Shown one piece after another: positions 51,483-59,777 of a stretch of DNA of 64,000 nucleotides. This DNA comes from CAMBDS01 sp964355675 (lineage in GTDB: Bacteria; Electryoneota; AABM5-125-24; Hatepunaeales; Hatepunaeaceae). The translations under genes and the position numbers were made by a program. The notes below the pieces were generated by a model. It saw only the letters and a program-made list of their open reading frames with translations, had not been told where the DNA came from and made no database searches. Position 1 is the stretch's first letter, and each line of letters begins with the position of its first letter. The DNA lies in NCBI GenBank assembly GCA_964355675.1, contig CAYHEC010000011.1, positions 1 through 64,000 of the forward strand, read 5' to 3'.

Positions 51483-53755
51483 TAGAACTTTACCTCATAG
51501 CTGACAAGTGGGAGTATCGGCAGAAGCTTGATGAATTCTGTCTCCATTTTGAACGTATCTACGCTGTACATCCAGTAACTTCTCCGGCTGTAAAGGTTAA
51601 AGATCGACATGTTCACTTTTGCCGGATGCTTGAAGAACAGATGGTTATAAATCAGCGTGACGTCTAATCGATGGTCATCCGGGAAGCGGTAGTTGTTCTT
51701 CGATCCGGGAAGATCCAACCTGCCATAATCCGCGAAATCATAGGGATCCATACCGGCGTAATACGCAGTAAAGACACCTTTAGTATTAGTGAATCCCTGC
51801 CCGGTATTGTAACGCCACGAGCCTGACATCTCCCATCGTTGATTGAAGGCATAATTCCCAACGACAATGAAATCGTGCCGCCTGTCCCATTTCGGATAGT
51901 ACCACTCACCACCATTGATTTGCGATTCAGGAAAGCGCCGTTTTGACCAGGATAGCGAATAGCCCGCCCAGCCCGTCAATGGCCCAATTTTCTTTTGTAA
52001 CATCAATTCCAAGCCATACGCATTGCCGTGACCGACCACAAAGGCATCCTGAGCTTCCTCCCCTTTATCAGCCATGGCATCGAAGCTGGTGATGTTCTTC
52101 ATTTCTGTGTAATAGGCTTCGGTAGTAAGCTCAAGACCATCCTCTCGATCCCACTCACAACCGATGATGTATTGATCCGTATGAGATGGTTGCATTGACT
52201 TATCGACGGGTATCCAGAGATCGAAGTTGGTGAAGCCTTCGCCAAAGGTAATTAAATTCATCCATTGAGTGTATTGCCCAACAGTGAACTTGTATCGGAG
52301 CCGGGGGTCGTAATGGAAGACAGTGCTTAAGCGTGGATCGATGGCACTGTGTTTACCGGCTTCGTGATAGTAGGCTCGAATTCCGGGTTGAAGCTCCCAG
52401 AAGGAACCGACCCGCCATGAATCCTGAATGTAAGCTGAATAGTTGTTGGTCGTCTCATCGACGTCAACAAAGTTTAGATCCTCGTTGCCCTCTTTGAAGC
52501 GAATATCGTAACGGCTGACCCAATATCCAGCTTTAATTTTATGCCCTTCGAGTCCGTGGTATTCGACGTCGCCTTTGGCAGAAATGTCCTGCATCTCGTC
52601 GATACCTTCATCGAAGAGAACTTCGTCTGTGCCCACTCGCCAGTGAGAGTTGTATTTACTGATGGCAAGTGAGCCAGAGAGATAGAGGTTACGGTTCAAA
52701 GCATGGCGCCCCCTTACCGATAGGGTTTTGTTGCCCCATTTCAGAAAGAAGTTCAATCGGTCGTCGGATGGCCCGAACGAGAAATCCATTACGTCATCGC
52801 CAAAGTAACCAGCCACTGACAGAGTAGTACGGTCGCTAAGGTCGAAATTAATCTTGCCATTTGCATCGTAGAAATAATAATCGGGCAAATCGGTATCAAG
52901 TGAGGATCTCATCGCGGAAAGCATCGGATCGAAATAAGTTCGCCTGCCTGAAAAGGCATAAGAGCCGCGCTCGTCGGGCAGAGGTCCTTCATAAGCCGCC
53001 TTGGCGGAGACGAGTCCCAAAGAAACCAGACCCTGCCGACTTTTCCGGTTGCCTTCGTTCGTTACGACTTCAAGAACCGAGCCGTTTCTGCCACCATATT
53101 CGGCTGGAAAGCCCCCCTTCATCAGTTCGAGATGTTTGACAGCATCAGCATTGAAAGTACTGAAGATTCCAAACATGTGCGAGGGATTATAGACGACGTT
53201 GTGATCCATCAGAATTAACGTCTGATCAGGGCTTCCTCCACGGACATGGAGGGCGGAGGAGATATCTGAAGACGCCTTGACGCCGGGGATCGTCTGCAGG
53301 GCTCGCATAACGTCCATTTCGGCGCCGAGTGACGGCATCGACTTGATTAGCTTGCCATCGACTGGCACTGTCGATACACGAGGCGAGCTTCGGCGGTCGT
53401 CTGCCGCCTCACGCTTGGTTGTGACAATTGATTCTTTGATAATCAGGCCTTTGCGAGTAATCTCGATGCGTAAGGGCTTCTGATCACCATCGGCTTTGGC
53501 ATTAATTTTGGCAGATTCATAGCCAAGATATGAAACGATCAACCGGCATGACCCTTCTTTCAAGTTAGTTAGGACGAAATAGCCATCAAGGTTGGTCGTC
53601 GCTCCAATGTCCGTTCCCTCGACCATCACTGTCGCAACAGGGAGCGGTTCGGAGGATGCGGCGTCGATGATATAGCCGCGTATTTGCGCGGCGTCAACGA
53701 CTTGTGAGATAATCAAGACCGTGATTGCGGTTAATTGTAACCGTAGTTTCTTCAA
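51482..53755 (-). CDS. TonB-dependent outer-membrane receptor
   Basis: A 757-residue protein. A signal peptide (1-22) is followed by a carboxypeptidase-regulatory-like domain (about 23-105; QIRGYIIDAASSEPLPVATV), a plug domain (about 115-230; GGSPDQTLILMDHNVVY) and a 22-strand barrel to the end. It imports an unknown ligand across the outer membrane. The start appears to be a TTG at 53755, with AAGGGA seven bases upstream; no in-frame ATG lies between it and the stop upstream. The downstream DUF4249-type gene is coupled to it by TAATG. Confidence 0.92.
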   Translation of the reverse strand: MKKLRLQLTAITVLIISQVVDAAQIRGYIIDAASSEPLPVATVMVEGTDIGATTNLDGYFVLTNLKEGSCRLIVSYLGYESAKINAKADGDQKPLRIEITRKGLIIKESIVTTKREAADDRRSSPRVSTVPVDGKLIKSMPSLGAEMDVMRALQTIPGVKASSDISSALHVRGGSPDQTLILMDHNVVYNPSHMFGIFSTFNADAVKHLELMKGGFPAEYGGRNGSVLEVVTNEGNRKSRQGLVSLGLVSAKAAYEGPLPDERGSYAFSGRRTYFDPMLSAMRSSLDTDLPDYYFYDANGKINFDLSDRTTLSVAGYFGDDVMDFSFGPSDDRLNFFLKWGNKTLSVRGRHALNRNLYLSGSLAISKYNSHWRVGTDEVLFDEGIDEMQDISAKGDVEYHGLEGHKIKAGYWVSRYDIRFKEGNEDLNFVDVDETTNNYSAYIQDSWRVGSFWELQPGIRAYYHEAGKHSAIDPRLSTVFHYDPRLRYKFTVGQYTQWMNLITFGEGFTNFDLWIPVDKSMQPSHTDQYIIGCEWDREDGLELTTEAYYTEMKNITSFDAMADKGEEAQDAFVVGHGNAYGLELMLQKKIGPLTGWAGYSLSWSKRRFPESQINGGEWYYPKWDRRHDFIVVGNYAFNQRWEMSGSWRYNTGQGFTNTKGVFTAYYAGMDPYDFADYGRLDLPGSKNNYRFPDDHRLDVTLIYNHLFFKHPAKVNMSIFNLYSRRSYWMYSVDTFKMETEFIKLLPILPLVSYEVKF

Positions 53756-54007
53756 TATTAGTTCCCTTCAATAATTAGGTGTGCGGGATTTGGTGGATTT
53801 CTCCTGGAATGCGAACAATAGTGTCCGCTCTCCAGTCCAGTATTAAGCGATCAATTAATAATCTGAATATACTCGCGACCTCTCGTTAAAGTTATAATTA
53901 TTAGTCGCTTGATAAAATTAAGCGGTTAATTTAATAATTAGTATCATTAAATGCAATATTTTTTTACTCAAATTTCTCTATTAATTAAAAATGTCACTCC
54001 TTTCTTT

Positions 54008-55288
54008 TCAAACTGTTGCCTTTAATTCCTTCGCCAAAATCCAGCCGATCACTCCGCATAATCCGCCACCAATACCTATCGCAAAAAACAACACCGGCGC
54101 TCCGAACATCTCAAGCGCAATTCCAGCCAATCCTGCCGAAATCGCTGACATACCGACTACTGCTATGTTGACCAGCGCGAATATCTGCCCGGTCATTTCT
54201 CTCGGTACGAGAGTCTGGATCAGTGAAGCACGACTTACCGTCAGCATCGGTATGGCAATCGAGTGAACAACAATGGTGATTTCGAGACCTAATAACGAAT
54301 GTACCCAGTAAATCGGCACAAAGGTGATACCATCCAACATCATCCCAACCAGCAATACCTTCCCTTTAGGTAAATTCTTTCCCAACCACAGCAATAGCCC
54401 TGTCCCGATTAACATCCCAATCGCATAACAGCCTTCGATCAGGGCAAATGAACCAGCTCCTAACCCAAGATTATTCTTGATGAAAACAGGAGTTCCGACT
54501 ATTGCTGGTCCCATAATAAAAATATTATCAGCAATAGTGATCAAAAGTAAAGGTCCAATCACTTTGTGACGAGTCGCAAAGCGGATGCCGTGAAGGATGT
54601 CTGACCATCGGATACGAGAGCCACTGTCAACCCGCCGTGGTTGACAGTCAGATGCCTCACTGTCAGCCACGGCGGGCTGACAGTGGGATTTTGTAGCGGG
54701 CTGACAGTGGGAAACGTCAACCCTCATCGCCAGTATAGTCCCTAAAGAGAAGGCATAAGTTACAGCCGCCGCCCAAAAAAGAGGAATTTTACCAAAATAG
54801 TACAAAACCCACCCGGCGAGACCGGGTCCGATAAGCATCGAAAGCTGCCAGGAGGTTTGGATCAACGAATTGGCTCGGACAAGGCCCGGCTCCGGAACAA
54901 TTTGAGGAATGATAGCGTCGCGAGCCGGGTTAAAAAACGTCGCCGCGATGGCTATCGCAAAGGCATTAATCCCCAGAAACAGCGGCGTTATTCCATCCGC
55001 CAACGCCAGAAGCGGAACCGCTAACACCAAGATCAGTCGCACAATATCAGCGGAGATCATCACCCGCAAGCGGTTGTAACGGTCGGCCACAACTCCAGCA
55101 AGCAGGCTGAAGATTACTGCAGGAAGGTATGACGCCATCGCAACCAGACCCGTCGTAGTCTCAGAGCCAGTCAACTCCAATGTGATCCAGAGAAGCCCGA
55201 TCTGATAGATCGAATCACCGCTCTGGGATGCCATCTCACCGAGCCAAAGCAAGATAAGATTACGATTTTGAAAAATTCTTTTCAGCAG
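54008..55288 (-). CDS. MFS transporter with palindrome insert and non-canonical start
   Basis: A 12-helix major facilitator protein of about 426 residues of the MFS_3/enterobactin-exporter type. The normal family N-terminus (LKRIFQNRNLILLWLGEMASQSGDSIYQIGLLW) lies upstream of the first possible TTG (55252) and has no ATG, GTG or TTG. CTG codons at 55288 and 55285, after a weak GAG site, are the best starts; a TTG start would lose ten conserved residues. The central cytoplasmic loop (about residues 193-222) is built from a translated palindromic repeat (SHCQPATKSHCQPA...) rich in Cys, Gln and Pro. The substrate is unknown. Confidence 0.85.
   Translation of the reverse strand: MLKRIFQNRNLILLWLGEMASQSGDSIYQIGLLWITLELTGSETTTGLVAMASYLPAVIFSLLAGVVADRYNRLRVMISADIVRLILVLAVPLLALADGITPLFLGINAFAIAIAATFFNPARDAIIPQIVPEPGLVRANSLIQTSWQLSMLIGPGLAGWVLYYFGKIPLFWAAAVTYAFSLGTILAMRVDVSHCQPATKSHCQPAVADSEASDCQPRRVDSGSRIRWSDILHGIRFATRHKVIGPLLLITIADNIFIMGPAIVGTPVFIKNNLGLGAGSFALIEGCYAIGMLIGTGLLLWLGKNLPKGKVLLVGMMLDGITFVPIYWVHSLLGLEITIVVHSIAIPMLTVSRASLIQTLVPREMTGQIFALVNIAVVGMSAISAGLAGIALEMFGAPVLFFAIGIGGGLCGVIGWILAKELKATV
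54621..54711. repeat. In-frame nested palindrome inside the MFS gene
   Basis: Units of the type CACTGTCAGCC-CGCCGT-GGCTGACAGTG: each half is a hairpin, and the two halves pair with each other through CGCCGT/ACGGCG. A third partial copy (AGCGGGCTGACAGTGG) follows. It is entirely coding and in frame, in the loop between helices 6 and 7. Confidence 0.85.
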
Positions 55289-55409
55289 ATTTCAGCTCTA
55301 TTTTCCCGTTAATTCTCTCTTAAATTGAAGCAATCTTCAACGCTTCACAGCCTTATTTAAAATTCTTGATCAATAGCCAAAATATAACACTCTTAATGCC
55401 TCAATATAG

Positions 55410-55439
55410 TTGACAAATGGGATGATATGTGTTTATTTT
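55410..55439 (+). promoter_or_regulatory. Possible promoter of the 55737 gene
   Basis: TTGACA (55410-55415) is followed after 17-18 bases by TTATTT/TATTTT. The -35 is perfect and the -10 weak. The gene start is about 300 bases further on, with palindromes in between, so the assignment is tentative. Confidence 0.35.
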
Positions 55440-55544
55440 GTTAGTTGGATAGTAGTGGGCGTCTCACCGGTAATTAGCGCAAGCTTAAAATCGAATGTGA
55501 TGGTATCCCACTAGTGTGATGTCGAGGCAATAATGTCGGGTGCT

Positions 55545-55646
55545 GGTAGCGCAGCGATTTATCGCGCCTGTCGTCCCAATCTCAATATGAGCGCGATAAA
55601 TCGCTGCACTACCGAATATACAACACGATAAATCGCCGCACTACCG
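55545..55646. repeat. GCGATAAATCGC repeat group in a leader
   Basis: GGTAGCGCAGCGATTTATCGCGC (55545-55567) pairs with GAGCGCGATAAATCGCTGCACTACC (55589-55613), and a third copy follows at 55625-55646. No gene is seen between 55289 and 55736 apart from this group. It lies in the presumed 5' leader of the 55737 gene. Confidence 0.75.
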
Positions 55647-55736
55647 ATCATTATTCCCATGACAACACATTAGGTTGTCTGACTCTCTTTATTAAACATA
55701 AGACTCGCCATTCCAAATTCTTACGAGGAGGAACTC

Positions 55737-58700
55737 ATGGGTTATAAGTTTATCACTCTGTTCAGCGTTTTGGTTCTATTGCTTACAATTGCCGGAGTCG
55801 GCAACTCACAGCTTGTAACAGAAACCCGTTCGATCATTGTCACACTTCCAGAAGGCGAACCGCAACAGGACGTCGCGATTGACCTTCAGAACGACGGCAA
55901 TGAAGCCGCTCAATTCCGCGTCCGGGTCATTCCACATCGACTCGACCTCGAAAACCGAGCAATTCGCGATGATCGTGGAGGTCCGGATGAAATGGAATAT
56001 GAATGGCGCGACTCCAACGAAGAAGATGGTCCAGCATATCAATGGATTGATATTCGCGAACTGGATGGCTTCCGCGATCTCGAAGTCTGGGGCGACGATA
56101 GTCTTTGGGGGCCGTTCGACCTCGGTTTCGCCACCAATTTTTACGGCCATGACTATGACGAAATATATATTGGCGCTAATGGCTTTGCCACCTTTCTTCC
56201 GTCACTATTGTTTCCGTTTATCAACGTCTGGGAACGCCTGCCCAACGCCACCGGGTCTGAGACTTCCGCCCCGCCACGAGCTTTGCTTGCCGTAAATTTT
56301 CAAGACCTCGATCTTAGGGATGTCGGACACCTTTATTACTGGTCGGACGAAAACATGGCGATCGTCACCTGGGAAGACGTACCCCACTTCGACCTTGTCG
56401 GTCAAGCGACATGGACATTCCAGCTTATTATTACTGCTCAAGGCTTGATGAAGTATCAATATCAGACTGTTGGGGCTTACGACAATCGACCTGATATGGT
56501 AATCGGCTTCCAAAATGAGGACCGCGATCTCGGCTTCACCTGCGCTTATAACACAGCGGATTACCTTGAAGAAGAGTTAGCCATCGCTTTCGGACCTCCA
56601 TCCGTGTGGGTGAACTGGGTTGCCGTAGAACCCGAAGATGCTATCGTCGATGCTGGCGGCAATGTTGAAATGGTACTTCATTTTGACGCCGCAGATGTTG
56701 ACCCCGGTTATTATTACGCCGATCTTCTTATCGACGTCGAAGGTGATCAACCCAACATCATTATCCCAATGTTGATGAGCTGGAGCGCGCCGGTCGGCGG
56801 CATTCACGGCGTCATCACCGACCTCTCCAGCGGTCAACGCGTTAACAACGCCAGCACAGTGCTTGAAGAGGTCGGGCTTGTGGATGAAGGGAGCGAATTT
56901 ACCTGGGAGAACATCCCGGTTGGGCTATGGGATATCACTGTCAGTTCACCCGACTTCAACACAGTTAATCTTCATGGAGTTGAAGTAGTCGCGGATGAAG
57001 TGACAGAGCTTGCCGTTGAACTTCGATACGGTAGTTTTTTGTTTGATCGGCGCGAGGTCAATGAGCAACTCGCCCCCGACGCCGACATCGGCATCGTTTT
57101 GCGTGCGACAAATGATGGCAATTCGCCAGTCAGTTTCACCGCCGAACGCCAGTTGGTTGGCGACGCAAATGCCGAGCCTTGGGATTTGCGCCGTGAATAC
57201 AATTCAGGACAGATGTTGAATGACGAGCGTTTGCAAGGAGTTGCTTTTGGCGATGACATGTTCTTCGTCGCCGGAGCGGCAGGAGATGCAACAAACCAAG
57301 TATATATCCTCAATCGTGATGGAGAACGGATCACCGAGTTCGATCAAGTTGGTGAATCCCGCTACGGAATGAAAGACCTTGCCTACGACGGACAACTTAT
57401 CTGGGGTTCTGGCGATCCCGATATATTCAGTTACAATACAGACGGTGAATTGCAAAACCGTTTCCGCGGCCCCTTCAATCCCATCAGCAACATCGCCTGG
57501 GATGAAAATCGCGGGGTTCTGTGGTGCAGTGGCACAACGACCAATATTCAGGCAATTGACCGTCAAGGTAATTTTGTTGGGCAAGCGCTTAATCGTCGAG
57601 GTCTGCGAATCTACGGCCTCGCTGTCTTTCCGGAAGATCCCGATGGACATACTATCTACGTCTTGAATAACCCTTCTGCTGAACTCGGATCATGGATTCA
57701 CAAGATGAATCCCGACAACGGCGACACAATCAGGGTGCGCCAGATTGCACAAGGCGGCGCTCCTCTTGCTGAAGCTATTGAGATAACCAATCAGTACGAC
57801 ATTTATTCCTGGGTGATACTGACCATAAACAACCGACCAGCAAATGCTGGCGGAGATCTGCTTAGTATCATTCAGCTCGATACTCGCACGGATTGGATGA
57901 GCATCGATCCAGTGGAGGGCGTCATTGCGGGTGGTGAACAGCAGAGATTTACGTTGACGCTTGATGCATCGGGATTACCCGACGCTGAATTTGAGGGTCA
58001 AATCCTCTTCACACATGACGGACGTGGCAGTAGCTTTGTCTTACCAATCACGCTGACCGTGGCAGAGGGTCCTGCCGTGGCGGTCCGTCAGGTACAAATG
58101 GTTCAGGGCTGGAATCTCATTTCCGCTAATCTTCAACCAGCTGACGGCAATGTCCGGGTAGTGACGCGGGCGCTTGTTAACGCTGGTCAGTTGCTCATGA
58201 TGAAAGATGGGTTCGGTCACTTCTATCATCCGGAGCGCGATTTCAGCAATATCCCTGATTGGGATGTGGCTCAGGGTTACCAGTTTAAGGTTACGGAAGC
58301 CTGCGTTCTCGAAGTTGAGGGCGTTACCGTTATGGCTGATGACCCTCTGCAACTTAGCAGTGGCTGGCAGGTAATATCCTATTATCCTCGCACTCCCGTC
58401 GCCGCGCCCATCGCACTTGCCGGGATCAGGGATCACCTCGTGGTTGCCAAGGACGGTTACGGTAACTTTTTCCTTCCAGCTTACAATTTCAGCAACATGG
58501 GTGAAATGCGTGAGGGAAGAGGCTACCAGGTTCGCGTCGATCAAGACATTGAACTGGTTTACCGGCTTCATGAGCAGATCGCCGAGTTTGCTGACAGGGA
58601 CAACTGTCCACCCTACCGTCTGACGCCCGGACATTTCCGAACAGTCGCGCCGACCGGCTGTGACATGAGCTTATTAGTAGAGACCGATTTGCCGCAAGGC

Positions 58701-59216
58701 GAGATCGGCATTTACTCATGCGACTTGCTCGTAGGCTCAGGTGTAATCCAGAACGGTCTCTGCGGTATTGCCGTCAGGGGTGACGACCCAACAACCAGCC
58801 AGAGGGACGGCGCTTTGAAAGGCGACCAACTCTCGGTTCGCATCTGGAACGGATCTGGCGAAAGTGAAGCGTCGCTGGTGCTGATGACTGGTGATGGATT
58901 TTATGAGACTGATGGAATTCTTGTTGGGAGGTTGACCGGAGTTTCGTTGCCGACCGAACTGACGCTGACGGGAATCTACCCGAACCCATTCAACTCGACA
59001 ACGAATATCAGTTTCCAGCTTCCTGAGCCGACTTTAGTAAGAATCGCCTTGTACGACCAGAGCGGCAGATTTGCTATGGACGTTATGAATGGCAGTATTT
59101 CGGCAGGCGGTCATAAAATTGGGATCGACGCATCCCAGTTGCCAAGCGGAGTCTACATTGTCAGGATTTCCACTCCTGCGCAAAATCTTAAGGCAAAGCT
59201 TCTTTTAGTTCGGTAG
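55737..59216 (+). CDS. Modular secreted surface protein with sorting domain
   Basis: A 1159-residue exported protein with no recognised enzyme domain. Signal peptide: 1-24. Order: a nidogen-like sandwich (about 100-285; WGPFDLGFATNFYGHDYDEIYIGANGFATF), a Hydin-like fold, a carboxypeptidase-regulatory-like domain (about 345-430), a propeller-like segment (about 480-690; GMKDLAYDGQLIWGSGDPDIFSYN), a further Ig fold (ILFTHDGRGSSFVLPITLTV), the duplicated 'GW' module (about 785-925), an Ig-like stretch, and a Por sorting domain (YPNPFNSTTNISFQLP). The start is the ATG at 55737, with GAGGAGG just upstream. It shares modules with the C25 proteins and the M14 carboxypeptidase. Probably an adhesin or a surface binding protein. 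Confidence 0.85.
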   Translation: MGYKFITLFSVLVLLLTIAGVGNSQLVTETRSIIVTLPEGEPQQDVAIDLQNDGNEAAQFRVRVIPHRLDLENRAIRDDRGGPDEMEYEWRDSNEEDGPAYQWIDIRELDGFRDLEVWGDDSLWGPFDLGFATNFYGHDYDEIYIGANGFATFLPSLLFPFINVWERLPNATGSETSAPPRALLAVNFQDLDLRDVGHLYYWSDENMAIVTWEDVPHFDLVGQATWTFQLIITAQGLMKYQYQTVGAYDNRPDMVIGFQNEDRDLGFTCAYNTADYLEEELAIAFGPPSVWVNWVAVEPEDAIVDAGGNVEMVLHFDAADVDPGYYYADLLIDVEGDQPNIIIPMLMSWSAPVGGIHGVITDLSSGQRVNNASTVLEEVGLVDEGSEFTWENIPVGLWDITVSSPDFNTVNLHGVEVVADEVTELAVELRYGSFLFDRREVNEQLAPDADIGIVLRATNDGNSPVSFTAERQLVGDANAEPWDLRREYNSGQMLNDERLQGVAFGDDMFFVAGAAGDATNQVYILNRDGERITEFDQVGESRYGMKDLAYDGQLIWGSGDPDIFSYNTDGELQNRFRGPFNPISNIAWDENRGVLWCSGTTTNIQAIDRQGNFVGQALNRRGLRIYGLAVFPEDPDGHTIYVLNNPSAELGSWIHKMNPDNGDTIRVRQIAQGGAPLAEAIEITNQYDIYSWVILTINNRPANAGGDLLSIIQLDTRTDWMSIDPVEGVIAGGEQQRFTLTLDASGLPDAEFEGQILFTHDGRGSSFVLPITLTVAEGPAVAVRQVQMVQGWNLISANLQPADGNVRVVTRALVNAGQLLMMKDGFGHFYHPERDFSNIPDWDVAQGYQFKVTEACVLEVEGVTVMADDPLQLSSGWQVISYYPRTPVAAPIALAGIRDHLVVAKDGYGNFFLPAYNFSNMGEMREGRGYQVRVDQDIELVYRLHEQIAEFADRDNCPPYRLTPGHFRTVAPTGCDMSLLVETDLPQGEIGIYSCDLLVGSGVIQNGLCGIAVRGDDPTTSQRDGALKGDQLSVRIWNGSGESEASLVLMTGDGFYETDGILVGRLTGVSLPTELTLTGIYPNPFNSTTNISFQLPEPTLVRIALYDQSGRFAMDVMNGSISAGGHKIGIDASQLPSGVYIVRISTPAQNLKAKLLLVR

Positions 59217-59296
59217 ATTTAATGTTGTTCAAGTTATAAGAAATAATTTGAACGCAACGTAGAACATTACTGGTAATCCTGTCACTTTACGTTGTA

Positions 59297-59365
59297 CTTG
59301 GAGGGCGGGTTTAAACCCGCCCTCCAAGGGATGTTAGGACACTATAAAACGCCCCCGTTAATATA
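59297..59365. repeat. 69-bp direct repeat, left copy
   Basis: It starts with the CTTGGAGGGCGGGTTTAAACCCGCCCTCCAAG palindrome and continues GGATGTTAGGACACTATAAAACGCCCCCGTTAATA. A copy with four mismatches lies at 59570-59638 in the same orientation. The two flank a small membrane-protein gene. Confidence 0.92.
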
Positions 59366-59378
59366 TAGGTGCAGAAAT

Positions 59379-59564
59379 ATGATTCGAAACGTTGCGATCG
59401 CTATCAGTATCCTGATTATTATCGCAATTATTGTTTATATATCGTTTCTTATTGAAAATGGCGCTGCAGGATTGGGCTGGTTCTTTTTTGTGTCGGCAAT
59501 CTTTACGCTGGTACAAATACTATTCAGAAAGTATTTTGATAATACTACGGGGGGCAAATTATAG
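59379..59564 (+). CDS. Small two-helix membrane protein
   Basis: From the ATG at 59379 it is 61 residues. Two hydrophobic segments (about 4-23, IRNVAIAISILIIIAIIVYI; about 30-50, AGLGWFFFVSAIFTLVQILF) end in a charged tail (RKYFDNTTGGKL), so it should span the inner membrane twice. I do not recognise a family. It lies between 69-bp direct repeats, as a cassette would. A longer frame starting at 59292 includes the palindrome and is not a likely start. Confidence 0.55.
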   Translation: MIRNVAIAISILIIIAIIVYISFLIENGAAGLGWFFFVSAIFTLVQILFRKYFDNTTGGKL

Positions 59565-59569
59565 TTGCT

Positions 59570-59638
59570 CTTGGAGGGCGGGTTTAAACCCGCCCTCCAA
59601 GGGTTGTTAGGACATTATAAAACACCCCCGTTAATAAT
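59570..59638. repeat. 69-bp direct repeat, right copy
   Basis: Same orientation as 59297-59365: CTTGGAGGGCGGGTTTAAACCCGCCCTCCAAGGGTTGTTAGGACATTATAAAACACCCCCGTTAATA. It begins six bases after the stop codon of the small membrane-protein gene. Confidence 0.92.
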
Positions 59639-59777
59639 ATGCCCCGTAATAATAGATTACGGTGTCAGATGGGGGCATCTGACACAACACTGTTATTGAC
59701 AGCCCCGCATATCATCATATCACCAACTTGGCAGTCGGAACCAAACTGCCATCATAGCTAAACCATCTGGGAGAGAG

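Noticed and set aside
59292..59378. N-terminal 29 residues of the small membrane protein
   Set aside because: They are encoded by the palindromic direct repeat, and no start signal supports them.
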